Below, one piece after another: positions 48,420 through 61,189 of a DNA stretch of 64,000 nucleotides. The DNA comes from Vitellaria paradoxa. Lineage: Eukaryota > Streptophyta > Magnoliopsida > Ericales > Sapotaceae. Every line of letters begins with the position of its first letter. Position 1 is the first letter of the stretch. Under the pieces are notes generated by a model that saw nothing but the letters and a program-made list of their open reading frames with translations, did not search any database and was not told the DNA's origin. The translations under genes and the position numbers were made by a program. The DNA lies in the NCBI GenBank assembly GCA_019916065.1, contig CM034239.1:41060663-41124662 (forward strand). The letters are read 5' to 3'.

Positions 48420-50242
48420 AGGGAGGAGGGTAATAATTGGCGTCAGGGGAAGAAGACTAGGCCTGTTCAGACTGTTCGGTTGTTAGTGGGGGGGAAATGG
48501 AAATTGAGGATTGTTTGACTGGAACGACAAATCACTGCCCACGTGGAGGGAGAGCTTTTAGGTACTGTTTGGGAAGCAAGCCAAAAAACCCTGGGTTTTT
48601 TTGCTCCTTTTTTTTAAATTACAAAAATTATTATTTATATTAAAATATCTCTCAAATTATAAAAAATAAATATGTTAAATGAATAAAAAATAAAAAATTA
48701 AGTGATGTTGGCCTTAGAGACGAATAAACTAAAGTCTTACTAATTGGGTTAATTTTCAAGGTTTAATATTTTAATTTCTTACTTACAATAAACTGGTTTA
48801 TTTTTTTTAATGTAAGTAAAAATTTAAACATTTAATTAAAATTTGACGGTGAAAAATATATTTAAAGAATATAAATACACAACAACATTAAACTTTAATT
48901 CAACTTCCCGAATAACATCATTTGGGAGCTGATGTCATTTTCCCCAGCCCCCCTCTTTTTGTATTTGCCGCTTAACTTTTAGCCACCCAAAAAATAAAAA
49001 TAAAAAAAAGGAAAAGGAAAGAAGACGTTTGATTTTTGAGCCTTTAATAAATTATCATTTTTTATTATTTTTCTATTCAAATACAATAATTTACTTACTT
49101 AAAAATTATTAACAGTTATTAAAAATTAATAAAAATTATTAAAAATTATCAAAAATTACAAAAAAATTTACTAAACATTCGAAAGTTGTAAAAAATGATT
49201 AAAAACTATTGGTTACTTGTCAACATACTAAAAATTATAACTAATAATTTTTAACAAAGAAATATCAAAAATTACTAAAATTTGTACCCCAAACCCCCAA
49301 ATGGTGACAAAACTGAAATCACTATAATTTATGAGTTTGGAAGGTTTTAATATTGCATTCGATTGAACAAAAAAAAGAAAATTATAATTTTTGTCCTAAT
49401 ATTATTACATGTTATTTTTAATAAAAATTTATAAAAATAAAAAAAAGTTGAAAAAGTTAAAAAAAATAAAGTGTTTTTTTATGTTAAATGCTCTAAATTT
49501 GCTATTAATCAATTAAAAAAAAATTAAGATTCTATATTTTAAAAGTTCAAGTCATTATTAGCAGCTTATAATAAAGATTACCTGAAAAATAAGTGTAACT
49601 AATAATTAAAATCTTCAAAAAAATTGATTTTTGGATAAGTTGACTTTAATATTTTTACATTCAAAGTCAAATTTATTTATTTTTATATCTATAGTCATAT
49701 ATGTGCGCCTTATATATGTTTTTGGATAGGATGACTTTACTATAATGTATTTTTTGACGGTTTGAAAAAAAAAAAAAAACGCAAATAATTAGTTTTTCAC
49801 CTAAGAACTCATTTCTAAATTTTTTAAGATATTGTAGTTTGAGTTGTGTTGATCTGACTAATCAACACAACTTAAATTATAAACCAAACTAAATTGCTCA
49901 ATTTTTTTTATTTTTTAAATTAGAACCAATTAAACTATTGATTCAAAAAAATTCAAATTAAAAGGCCAATTTTGTTTGATTGGATAGTTTCACTGGTTTA
50001 GTTGTGCACCTCTAGTTGATTAATGTGATTTTTGGTTATTTTTAGGCTAAAACTGTATTTTAATTTGATTTCATTTTTATTATTTGCCAAACTAGAAGAG
50101 TTGAAAATAGAACTGAAAATTAATAAATATAAATATAAAGAACATACATAAACAAATTTGTACAAAAATATAATTAGTAATTAAATACATACGTGTATAT
50201 AAATAAAATTTTAGTTAATATAATAACAACTTCATTATCATA
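48420..50242. other. USP upstream flank and AT-rich spacer
   Basis: 48420-48620 is the distal promoter side. The rest is very AT-rich, with an 11-bp-stem hairpin (GTTGTGTTGAT / ATCAACACAAC) at about 49855-49884 and A-runs. No gene. Confidence 0.45.
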
Positions 50243-50670
50243 TGATTTGTTTAGCACAATAAAAATCTCTGAAAATTTCTAAAATTCTCTAACACATTTT
50301 TTATTCTTCGTATTTCGTAAAATTTGTATAAATTTATATGTATCTACATAACACAATAAATTTTTACAAACCCCAATTAATTTTTTACAAACTTCGATAA
50401 CATTTCACAAACCCCAATAATTTTTCTACAAATCCTAAAAACTTTTTAACCACTTTTAATAAATTCTGACATAAAACCGTTCTAATGGAAGCAAAATAAA
50501 AATTATTTGGACGGTTTCTTTATCTAAAAAGCAGATACAAAAGTCAAAAAGTTTCGCTATTTATAATTTAAAAAACGTGATTTGGTGATTACGTGCTAAA
50601 CGTTAAAAAAATTTCTTCAACCACAATTTTTGTTGTTTTTCATTATTTTTCGCTGTGACAAACGGACCCA
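50243..50670. mobile_element. Tourist-like MITE, family G, uninterrupted copy
   Basis: Left TGATTTGTTTAGCAC and right GTGACAAACGGACCC are weakly inverted. The interior (TAAATTTTTACAAA, CAATAACATTTCACAAACCC, TTTCGCTATTTAT, GATTTGGTG) matches, in order, the copy at 50789-52971. The target duplication is not clean. Confidence 0.55.
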
Positions 50671-50788
50671 TAATATAATAAATTAAATAATTATACAAAA
50701 TGACAGTACGATTTATTATTGAGAAAAATGAAATCAAAATCTCACTATATATTCAATAAATTGAATAACAACTATATTGTCAAATTTA

Positions 50789-52971
50789 GTACTGTTTAGC
50801 GCTTCAAAAAAAATAAAAAATATTGGAAACCTTTAAAATTTTTTAATACATTTTGCACTCATCGTATTTTGTGAACTTTTCTAAATTTATATATATCTAC
50901 ATATCCTAATAAATTTTTACAAATCTTAATAAATTTTTTACAAATCTTAATAACATTTCACAAACTCCAACAATCTTTATATAAATCCCAAAAATTTTTT
51001 AATCACTTTCAATAAATTCTGATACAAATTAAAAAATTCATTTAGACGGTTTATTTTTGTCACGCCCTGAATTCTTATTATATTATTATTTCATTTTTAT
51101 TTTATGCCTAAAAATTTTAATTGTGTTAATTTGATATTATTTTAAATTTTTGTAAACCTTAATTGAAGTAGTATGAATATATTATAATTATTTTAAAATC
51201 TATTAACTAGAAAATTAATTTGGTTAATAGTAATTATATATTAGATTGGGTAAATAAATTGGTGGCTTAGATTGACGCGTGTGCAAACGTGGGCCAAGTA
51301 TCAGTTGGTGAGGATCAATTGTGTCATGTGTGAAAATATAAGTGTGTAGCATGTTGTGTACGTGGCTAGTCTATGATTGGGGACACCTAAGCTACATGGG
51401 TAGATGAAGGTGTCGTTTAGTTGGTTAAAAAATAACTAATTTTTTTCTTTTATTACACACATTATGAACTTTTTATTTATCTCAATTTATTTTAATTTAT
51501 CTCATTTTTTTTTACCCTAAACAAACCTCAGTATTGGGTACATGTGGGGAGTTTGCAAGTAAGCTGCGTGGCAGCTTTAATAAAAAAAAATAAATACATA
51601 AATAACAAATAAGCAAAATGATGATATCCATGTGATAGTGGCGGTGGGTATGTGTATATATATGGAACTCTCCTGTATAAAAAAAAAAAAAAAAAAGCAG
51701 TAAGGAAAGGAGACTGCCAAGGAAAAAAAAAAAAAAAAGGGAGAGAAGAAGGCTTGGCAGTGGAAAAAAAATTGGGAAGATTCGGCCAAAAATTTGGTAA
51801 GGCAACTAAGTTATTTTGTTAATCAATCATGTAAAGGATTAAATAAATTAAAAATGTAATGATTGTATTTTATTTACTAGATTTATATTATTAACTTAGA
51901 TTAAATTTTAATGGTTTAATATTTTGGATTATAAAAAAATAATGATATATATCTATTGAGATTGGGCAAGATTGTTAACAGAAAAAAAATTATTAATTAA
52001 AACTCCTAGATTAAATGCAATAATTAAAGTAACCGAATAATAGAATGCGAATATATGTTGATTATCTATAAATTTTTATACAGAATTTAAACCAGACCAA
52101 GGATAAAAAATTCAAAAAAAAGGGATTACTGGACTTTTCAGGTGATAAGTAGGGGATTTATTCTTATAATCAAAATTTAGTATTTTGTATGAAGGCATGG
52201 AAATAAAATATAATTTCATTTCATGATTACTTTGAGAATACGAGAGAATGTGAAATAATGGGATTATAGTTGATGTTATAATTTTGTGCACTTTTATAAA
52301 AATATATTGAGGTGTTACAAGGGTGGCTGGGGGTTATAAGGGTGGTAAAGGGAATAGCCTGCGTGACATATTGAGGTGTTATAAGGGTGGTTGGGGATTA
52401 TAACGATGGCATAGGAATAGCCTGAGTGGCATGTTGAATTATTACAAAGGCGAACATTTCACTGCTTATTTATTTTATTTGTACTACTATTGTTTGTTTT
52501 GGATAATAATGACAATTATTCGAACACTTAGTTTCTGTTTTTATATAAAAATACTTATTGATATAATCTGAATACTTTTTCTACTGGGTTTGGTAGCTCA
52601 CCCTTTCTTTATGTTTTTCTTTTATATAGAGGAACTATCTGATAGTAAAGACTGAGTCCGACAGTCGTTAATGGTCATCTAAGAATGATGATTAAATGCT
52701 AGCCCAAAGTTTGGCACATATGTAATATTCTATTTTTTTTTCTTCTTTTAGCCAAGGCAGGGAGAAACTTATGTAATAAATCAGTATAATAAACTACCAC
52801 ACCTTTTTTTTGGGATATTACAATCTTCCCAAAAACTGACATAAAAGTTAAAAAATTTCACTATTTATCTCTGAAAAACTTGATTTGGTGGCTGTGCGCT
52901 AAATATTAAAAAGTTCCTCAAATCACATTTTTCATTATTTTTTATTACTTTTCGTCGCGCCAAATGGACCC
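50789..52971. mobile_element. Tourist-like MITE, family G, split by a solo LTR
   Basis: TTA flanks both ends (50786-50788, 52972-52974). Left end GTACTGTTTAGCGC, right end GCGCCAAATGGACCC. Without the insertion at 51058-52822 the element would be about 413 bp, close to its uninterrupted relative at 50243-50670, and it resumes the same sequence order after the insertion. Confidence 0.7.
51058..52822 (+). mobile_element. Solo LTR, probably Ty3/gypsy, 1.77 kb
   Basis: Begins TGTCACGCCCTGAATTC and ends GGGATATTACA, so it has TG...CA termini with the TGTCACGCCC start common to plant gypsy LTRs. Flanks ATTTT (51053-51057) and ATCTT (52823-52827) agree at 4 of 5. There is no internal retroviral coding DNA, so LTR-LTR recombination probably removed the body. 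It contains a 65-bp two-copy repeat (about 52310-52440: TTGAGGTGTTA, AAGGGTGG, GGAATAGCCTG). Orientation is assumed from termini only. Confidence 0.65.
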
Positions 52972-53888
52972 TTAACTTTCGAATTTAACTTTTTGGGAGA
53001 GAGAGAGAGATCAAATTAATTTAACTTTTTATAAGTTTTGAACTTGTGTGCTTTTGAATAAACATCTCACAAGAATCTATGGTTTAAAATTTAAATAAAT
53101 GTATAAATTGAAGAAATTGAAGGAATTTCTACAAATTTGTGCAATTCAAATCAACACCTGACTAAAGAGGCAAAATGATTTATGGGATATGGGAAATCAA
53201 TTAATTAAGCCCAACTTGGTCCTGACAAAGTGTGCAAAAATTATCACAAAGGGCTTGAAGCCGTGAACTCAATCAATTGCCAAATCCTTCTTTATTAATA
53301 AGTTCAACAATTGTCCTGTGACCACAAAATGCTGCAGGGCCTTTTTTTTTTAGTTTTTCACTTCACAGTCCTTTAATTGGAGTTGGCTGTTTACATGACG
53401 CATGCAACTTGTGATTCTCCATCCTTTCTCTGTTGTTACCTTATTTTAAAGCAACTAATCAATCAATGTTAGAGATTTGATCATCCCCCACGCAACAAAG
53501 AAAGCGACCATTCACACAAAAAATTTAACGTGATTCAGTACTTATTCACATTCAGGGGTGAAAATATAGATTTCATTATAATTATAAAAAAAATTTAAAG
53601 CAGCTCAGTATCAGTCTATTTACATTTAGAAGCAAATGAATAAATAAGTAAATAAAATAAAATTTACTATAATTGTAAAAAAGTACGAACCTGACTTTTT
53701 TTTTAATCTTCTTACAACTATTTCACTAATAAAAAAAAAAAAAAAAACTTTACAGGAAATCTTACTCCACGAGCACAAGTTAGCTCATAAAAAATTTTGG
53801 TTGAAAGTTAATCTTAATATTCTTATAATTTTTTTTTTGGTTGCTACTAACTAACTCATTTTTTTCAGTTGATGTACACGGACACATT
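52972..53888. other. Spacer
   Basis: No gene seen. 53160-53500 has ordinary GC, and the rest is AT-rich with A/T runs. Confidence 0.45.
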
Positions 53889-54253
53889 GGGCCGGTTTGG
53901 CATATAATAAACTTCTAAAAATCTCTATAAATCTCCAACAACTCCTCTATCTCTAATTTTCCCGTCATTACTGATTTCAAAAAATTTTAATATTTCACTA
54001 AAAAAATAAAAAAATCTGAAAGTAAGTTAACCGAATGTGTAAATTTTTTATATAATCATACTTTTCGTGTCAAAAGTTTTCAAACGAATATTATTGTTAC
54101 TATTTTTTGTGACTTTTTTTGAATCTATGGGAACGGATTTGAAAAACTATTCCCACGGTTTGCTACTTTTCTAGGAAAAAAGGGCGCCAAAATTAACTTT
54201 AAATCACATTTTATCTTAATTTATCTTATTTTTTCTTACTTCAAATGAGACCA
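53889..54253. mobile_element. MITE related to 5774-6320 in opposite orientation (family B)
   Basis: Starts TGGGCCGGTTTGGCAT and ends TTACTTCAAATGAGACC. It shares the reverse-complement order of the copy at 5774: GGGAACGGATTTG, then ATTCCCACGG, then AATTTATCTTATTTTTT. Approximate boundaries. Confidence 0.5.
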
Positions 54254-55559
54254 TATAAAAATAAATAAGATAAAATAAAATAAGACATAGCATGCAGACA
54301 ATAGTAACATTAATTAGCTTGCTTGTCAATCTTCAAATGCATCTTTCGATTGGGGTTTAACGGTGCAAATCATTTCAAATATATGACTAGAAAGTGACAA
54401 GTTTGTCTCATCAAAAAGTGCATTGAGAGATATTAGTTCCACTCTGAATTTTAAAAAAATTTCACTATATAAAAGTAATTTTTTTTAAATAAGAACTAAA
54501 GTATATTTTGTTTTTCTAAATTTTTGAAATAAATTATTTTTTAGAATAAAAATTTAAATTACTTTACAAATCTTTACAAATCTATATTAATTTCAAATTA
54601 TATAAATTTTCTATATATATATATATATATAGATATCTACAAATATTAATATATCTCTACAAATTTCTTAAAAAAGTTCTTCATCAGAATCCATTTGAAC
54701 GAATTTTTTACTATTCATTTTAATTTATCTTTTTGTAATTTGTTAGTAGCACTTTAAATATCAAAAAATTTATTAAATTATATTTTATAACAACTTTTAG
54801 AGCTCCAAACAACCATAAAGATTGAGTACAGAGTATAAAATTTTAAATTATTTTGGTTAATATAAATTACTATTTTAAGGAAGATATTGCATCATGTTTC
54901 GTGTTTGATGATTCATATATTGATGAATACATTAAATTTTATCCAATTTATCATTATTTTTTAATCAAAAATTTATTCTTTTATGTTTATAACAATTATA
55001 AAGTTATTCTGCTTGTTCTAGCTGCAATTGTTCTCCATAGTAAGTAATAAGGACGAACTTACCCTATGAGAATAGGGGCCATGGTTCTCAAGTATTGAAT
55101 ATATATATATATATATATAATATAAGTGAATTTATAAATATTTTTCTTTTAAAATGGTCACTCCACTCTTTTTACTTTTGATCATTAATAATATATCAAA
55201 TTTAACCATTAATAATATTATTTAATCAATTGAATAACTTTTTAATGAGTCTGTAGATGTACCCTATATATTTGCTTGATTTTTAAAATTTTTAACTCTT
55301 AAATAAACTATTTAATTCTAAAATTATATTTAAAAATTTTTTTAAGTATTAAAATTTATAAAAATTAACTCAATTTTGTCTGATTGCGTCCCTCGTGGTG
55401 AGAAAGCGAGATCCATATGGGCTGCCAGCTTTTGCTCCGCTAGTTGGAAAAGGACCCCCAACGAAAGGGGTTTCAACGGCACTAATAAGTGCACTAGTTG
55501 CTGTATCTGAAATTTACATAGATGGACTTCTACGGCTTCCATGTATGCCTTGAGGGCAC
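54254..55559. other. AT-rich spacer with an unrecognised GC-normal fragment
   Basis: Mostly AT-rich, with (AT)n at about 54616 and 55098. 55378-55559 has ordinary GC and an open minus-strand frame (YMEAVEVHLCKFQIQQLVHL is its most protein-like part) that ends in AT-rich DNA. It may be a captured gene or retroelement fragment; I do not recognise it. Confidence 0.35.
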
Positions 55560-55900
55560 GGGCGGAGCTAGATTGAGACAAGAGGGGTACGTGACCCCTT
55601 AATTTTTAAAATAAAATTATTAAAATATCTTTTTTATTATTTTAATTTTATTTAAGATAATAATTATATTTTTTATAATGAGGGATATCTCTAATAAACT
55701 TTAAGTACTTGAACCATTAACCGTGAGAAATATATTTATTAGTTAATACTCAAGAATAATTTATTTTCTCTCTAAAAATAACATTGTTTTTCTCTTATTC
55801 TTAATCGAAAAATAAGTCGATTGTTATTTTTTCTTTGGTGCTTGATGCCCCCTCAGCGTCCGGTGCCCCCTCAGCAAAAATTCTGACTCTGTACCTGCAT
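55560..55900. mobile_element. hAT-like non-autonomous element, family C copy 2 (reverse orientation)
   Basis: Left GGGCGGAGCTAG and right CTGTACCTGCAT. Flanks GAGGGCAC (55552-55559) and GAGGGTCC (55901-55908) agree at 6 of 8. The interior is the reverse complement of 7288-7822 over several blocks (TTAACCGTGAGAAATATATT, GTGCCCCCTCAGC), with a deletion of about 190 bp relative to it. Confidence 0.62.
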
Positions 55901-57236
55901 GAGGGTCCCTTGGGTTTGTCTTTTATTTTGTCAATTCAACATATAATTTAGAATTCTTATTTTTATACGTATTTGAAATTTTACTATCAAGTTTTAATGG
56001 GAATTAATCAGCGATCAAAGGTATAGCTTTAAATTCGATTTTAATTTTCTCTACTTCTTATAATGTGATATGATAAGGTATCATTTAATTTATTTATTTT
56101 TATATTTTTTATTTTCTATTTTATGTGTTTTATGTTTTAAAAATTTCAAAATAAGGAAATAAAAATATTTTATTTTTCTTATTTTGAGATTTTCCTTATT
56201 TCAAGTTTAAAACGTTAAAAATGACTTTTTATTATTTTTCATTTCATATATAAACTCATTTTCTATTTTCTAAATCAAGTTTTAAAAATACAAGTAAGGA
56301 AATGCATTTTGAATTGTTTTTCTTATTTTTAAAAGTGTAAAATGACAAATGAACTCAAAACAGAAAAAAAAAAAACCAAATGTTTTTTAATATATATAAT
56401 TATATATATATATATGTAACGTGAACTTTTCAATTATATGAAGATTAAAATTTCAGTAGTACTGTATAAGGCATGCAAAGACGAACAAAAAAATTATTTT
56501 TTTAGCACTTCGATTCTGCAAGTTTTTTTATTTAAAATTTGATTTTTTAATTGAATAATTTTTACACATGTATTATATTTATAAAAAATAATTTACTTAA
56601 AAATGCATATAAAAAACTTATATGTACGAGCGAAAAAAAAATTAGTTTTCTATAAATAAATAAATTTTTTATTTTTATAATTTTTTTATAAATATGAAGA
56701 ATATGTCTAAAAATGATTAAGTTGATGAGAGGGTGAGGAAGAAAGACGGGAGTGGTATGGGAATCACTCATTGATGGTGGCAAAATATACAGGGAGAAAG
56801 TTTGACCTTGGGGGACTTTCAAAAGGGGTTTTATTTGGGGTTGGTTGAGAGGTAAGAGGACAAGACAGAGAAGGTAAGTTGAGTGAGAAAGATATGTTCA
56901 TCTATTCTGTAATATTTTTATATATAGTGAAGTTTGTGGATTGCCTATCATGGATGTAGGTAATTGCCAACTAGTAAATTTGATTTGTGTTGTAATTTAT
57001 TTTATTATTTTGAACCCAACACGTTATTCGTTAAAGTATTACACACTTTACTATACCCTATCTCTTTTTTTTCCCATATAGTAGCGTGGTAATAACATGC
57101 TCATATAAGTCAAGTAGAGAATGTAGCAACAACGTTGCTTTAAACTCATCACCAATTTTTTCCTAATTTTGTAAATTAACAACAATTTTGTTAAAATTGT
57201 CCAAATGCACGGATAAATATATATATATATATATAT
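55901..57236. other. Spacer with family E repeat and possible copia LTR remnant
   Basis: 56078-56385 repeats the family E sequence of 15898-16195. About 56820-57022 resembles the U3-U5 end of a plant copia LTR: GTGGATTGCCTATCATGGAT, then GTAATTGCC, a T-rich part and GAACCCAACA. Neither a partner LTR nor a body is visible. An (AT)n run at 57216-57236 abuts the viral insert. Confidence 0.35.
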
Positions 57237-57356
57237 AAATAGAAAGAGGAACTCCAAGGCTAGTAATAAATTATAAGCCTTTGAATGATGTTTTGCAGTG
57301 GATAAGATATCCAATCCCTAACAAGCAAGACCTCCTCCAAAGACTTGTACATGCTA
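57237..57356 (+). repeat. Direct repeat of a viral RT segment upstream of the primer site
   Basis: 120 bases identical to 62022-62141 except one T/C difference (in AAATTATAAGCC against AAATTACAAGCC). The left edge abuts an (AT)n microsatellite. The right edge is 15 bases before the primer-binding site. Confidence 0.95.
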
Positions 57357-57371
57357 CCACTGGGCTGTAAT

Positions 57372-57385
57372 TGGTATCAGAGCCA
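57372..57385 (+). other. Viral primer-binding site, tRNA-iMet
   Basis: TGGTATCAGAGCCA, the minus-strand primer site used by caulimovirids, followed by a leader of about 220 bases before the first viral ATG at 57609. Confidence 0.85.
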
Positions 57386-57608
57386 TAGGTAGAGAGAATT
57401 AAGATATTTTAGAAACTTTGAATTTTTATTTTAGTTTACAAGATTTAGTAAACCTTGAACCTAACTCGGTGGGGAAACCCGATAGTCGCGTAGCCAGTTT
57501 AGGGCAATGTGTTGTAAGTCCCGTTTTTAGGCGTAAATCGTTGACAGGCCTAGGGTGAAAGTTTTACATAAGTTTTGTAAAATAAAATAACAATTTAATT
57601 TTTCTATC

Positions 57609-58283
57609 ATGTCTTTCTTGTCTAGATCTATGTCTAGGGTATCAAGTTCATCCCAAGATAGTAATATAATAAATCAAGAAGAACAAAATATTCAAAATCT
57701 ACAACAGCCTATATCAAACTGGAAAATCCCAAATGTTCCTATTAAAGAAGTTTATCATATCAAAAAATGGTCTTTTTCTTCTGATTACTCTATCAAAACA
57801 GTTGAACAAACTGTCCCATTTACATCTGAATGTCAATCTATCAAACTCCTTGACTCTAGTATCATTAGAAAACATCAAGAAAAATATTCATACATTTACT
57901 TTGGATTAGTTCAAATAGCTATCCAACCATTAACCAGAAGTGGATTAAACACATCAATCTTACTATGTCTTAGAGATCAAAGAAATCGTAAATTTCAAGA
58001 CTCTTTACTAGGAGTAATTGAAACTAGTTTATATAATGGTCCCATATATTTTAACTGTTTTCCAAATTATCCTGTTTCTTTACATGACACTGGAATATTA
58101 AACTCTCTTGTCTTAAAAATACAAACATCAGGATATGATATGGAATCTGGAAACATTCCTTTTGCTGTAATCTATAAAATCCATTATAAAACTATGACCA
58201 CTATCATGGATCATTTAGTTAAAACCGTTAGCCCTAAAGGAGAAACAATCTTTTTCCAAACTCAAAAGAAAACTCTAATTTAA
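57609..58283 (+). pseudogene. Viral movement-protein region (N-terminal part of the polyprotein)
   Basis: Open for 224 codons. It has a Ser-rich N-terminus and then a 30K-superfamily-like core: YIYFGLVQIAIQPLTRSG, LLCLRDQRNRKFQDSLLG, ETSLYNGPIYFNCFPNYPVS. This domain carries viral nucleoprotein through plasmodesmata. The frame stops at 58281-58283, where related polyproteins continue; a change of frame follows. The best preserved domain of the insert. Confidence 0.75.
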
Positions 58284-60620
58284 TAGTCCCACAAACCATA
58301 CTTTGGAGTGATATCAATCTCCCAGTAGAATGGGAATTAGAAGATCAAATACCCGCTCCAAAAATAGAGAACAAAAAACTCCAACAAATTGAAGAACTCC
58401 CAAATGGATCTGTCAAACTCAAATTTTTATCCACAAAACTTTCTAATTTACAAATTAAAGAAGAAGGAGAAATACCTTTTCAAACAAAAAATTTTAATGA
58501 AGCTTATCAACCTCCTAGATCCTCTTATTCTAGAGAACCTTATCAACCTCCAAGATCATCCTATCAACCTCCGAGATCTTCTTGTTCTTCTATTCCAACA
58601 TCAAGCAATTATGAACCTCTTAAGCTTAATAGAGTTAGAAATAGATCAACTATACCCCAACCTATTTACACGGATCAAATAAATCAACAAGAAAAAGATG
58701 ATGAAGATAAATCCTCTGAACATATGTCCCCAACTCAATCTCAAATGCAAGATGATCCTCAAATATTGTCATAGATAGAGAATTTATTATGGATAAAAGT
58801 ATATTAAAGAAAGATTTTGAATCATCCGAAAATGATCAAAAAAGAGAATGGTTCTTATCAAAATTTGATGAAGTTGCCAGAATACCAATAAGAGAAAAAT
58901 TTTACAAATATGTTCAAAACTATAAACTCATTTTAGATTTTTTGATTGGTTTGAAAATTATGCTGCCAATAATTCTATAAATTATCCTTTTACCAAAGAA
59001 ATAAATGTTACTCAAAAACCCCAACAATGGAATACATCAGAAGGTACTAAACAATCTACACATCCACCTCATGAAGAAATATCTGTTCAATATAGAAATT
59101 CAATCATTAAGGCTTACCTTATAAAATGAAATCACCATCAGAATCTGATATAACATCTAGAGATATACAAAAAATCTTAGAACAAAATAACTTTACAAAT
59201 CAAAACCTTAAAACAATTAGTGATCAATTAAATAGAATTGAAAATAATTTACAAGAATCAGAACCTGCAATAAGTCAAAATTCACATAAAAAACCTTTAT
59301 TTATTCCTCATGAAATTCCTAAGAAAATCAATACTCAATTAAAAGATAAAGATCTAATACAAGATATTGATAATAAAATTAAAAAACTACAAAACACATT
59401 GACTTTTATGGTAGCTTCTGAAACACCATCTCCATCAATAAAAGCCATCCACACATTATCACAATTATCTGAGACAGAGAAGTTGAAGAAATATTAGAAA
59501 CTTTTACTCCTCAGGATCAAACAATCAATATGGTCAGATGGAATCATAACAAACATAATACAAAACAAATAAAAAATTATTATCCAAGACCATCTTTCCC
59601 AGATCAACAATATGAAGAAATAGTTGAGCCAACTCAATTTTCAAGGTACTGGATATCTATAAATGGAATTTAGATGGATTAACAGAATATCAAAAGATTA
59701 ATAATTACAAGAAATGACAATGGTTGCAAGTGCTTACAAAATGAAAAAAACAATGTTCTGATAAAGCCGTAACAGAAATTCTTATATCCGGATTTCTGGA
59801 AGACTCAAAACTTGGTGGGATAAATATCTTACTGAATCAGAAAGAGATAATATATTAAATGCTATCAAAACTGATGAATTTAATGAACCTATCAAAGTTG
59901 AAGATGAAGATGATAATCCAACAATAATAGAAGATGCTGTTATACCCTAATATTTTCTATTGTTAAATATCTTTATAGGAAACACATCAAAAATTGAAGA
60001 AAGATCGTCCATAATCTTAACAAACTTAATGTCCAAAACTCAGACTATCACTGGTATGAAGAAACATTTTTAACTAAAACTTGGAATGAGAGATGACCAG
60101 CATCTCCCGTTCTGGAAAGAAAAAATTTATTGCAATGGATTACCAGATTATTTTGCTGAAAAGTAAAAACTAGATTAAGAGAACAAAATGAAGGCATAAT
60201 ACCATATGAACATTTAACATTTCCAGATATATCAGACACTATACAAGACATAGCATTTGAAATTTGTACTAATTTCCAATTAAACCAAAGATTACAAAAG
60301 AGAATTAACACAATCAATAAAGAGTAGGCACATTTTGTGAACAATTTGGATTAGCTAACAAAACTACCTCCATCAAGAAAACATAAAAACATAAAAAACT
60401 AATAATACCAAAACCCTATTCTAAAAAGAAAAAGACAACCTAGTCAAGATAATTTTTACAAAAACCTTACAAAATAAACCAAATAAATTCACACATAAAG
60501 GAAAAAAAAATCAAAAAAGCCTATTAACAATCAGAAATACCTCCAACATGTTATAAATGTGGAAAGATAGGACATTATAAAAATAATTGCCCATTAAAAC
60601 GTAAAATAAATTCTTTAGAT
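58284..60620 (+). pseudogene. Viral coat-protein region with CCHC zinc knuckle, fragmented
   Basis: Lies between the movement and protease regions and is broken into at least four frames. Repeated YQPPRSS-like words (about 58509-58580), a Gln/Asn-rich helix region likely coiled-coil (59126-59497), and a zinc knuckle CYKCGKIGHYKNNC at 60549-60590 followed by PLKRK. The knuckle and position are typical of the caulimovirid coat domain that packages pregenomic RNA. Confidence 0.65.
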
Positions 60621-61189
60621 ATTGATGAACACCTCAAAAACAATTAGAAATATTAATGTTAAATAATTCTGAATCAGAATATGAAAAATCAAACTCTCAA
60701 GATGACTTTGAAATAGATAATATCACATCATCAACTGAATCTAATACAGAAATATCTGATATTCATCTAGTAGCAAAACTATCAAGCAAAACTGTCATTG
60801 TAATGTTATTACCAGAGAACAAGAATTAATTATGGAAATGATTGAAGATATAGAAGACCCTCAACTGAAAAGAAATTATTTATTAAAATTAAAAGAAAAC
60901 CTTCAACAAACTAAGAAGAATAAGAAAAGATTGTAGAAAATTGTTATGATCTAGATTCAATATTAAAAAAGGCTAAACAACCTCAGAAATCACAAAAAAT
61001 TCCAATAGAAGACATTAAACTTGAAATAAAAGAAATCAAAAGAAATTAGATTTTAAAACAGGAATTAGGATTATCAAAATCAGAGATTCAAGAATTAACA
61101 AGACAAGTATTAATTCTAAAAAATCAACATAAGGATACTATAGCCTCAACCTCCGATCAAGAAACTGTTAACCCATAATAAAGAACATA

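Noticed and set aside
47702..48421. Plus-strand ORFs opposite the universal stress protein
   Set aside because: Antisense shadows; the minus strand shows a complete Usp domain.
51512..51805. Minus-strand ORF rich in Phe/Leu
   Set aside because: Made by A-runs in the solo LTR; no protein features.
57051..57314. Minus-strand ORF of 87 codons at the viral edge
   Set aside because: It is the antisense of the duplicated RT fragment and recurs at 61893-62099 for that reason.
57372..57385. Primer site taken as part of a second copia element
   Set aside because: No LTR precedes it; the downstream domains (movement protein, zinc-knuckle coat, no integrase) are caulimovirid.
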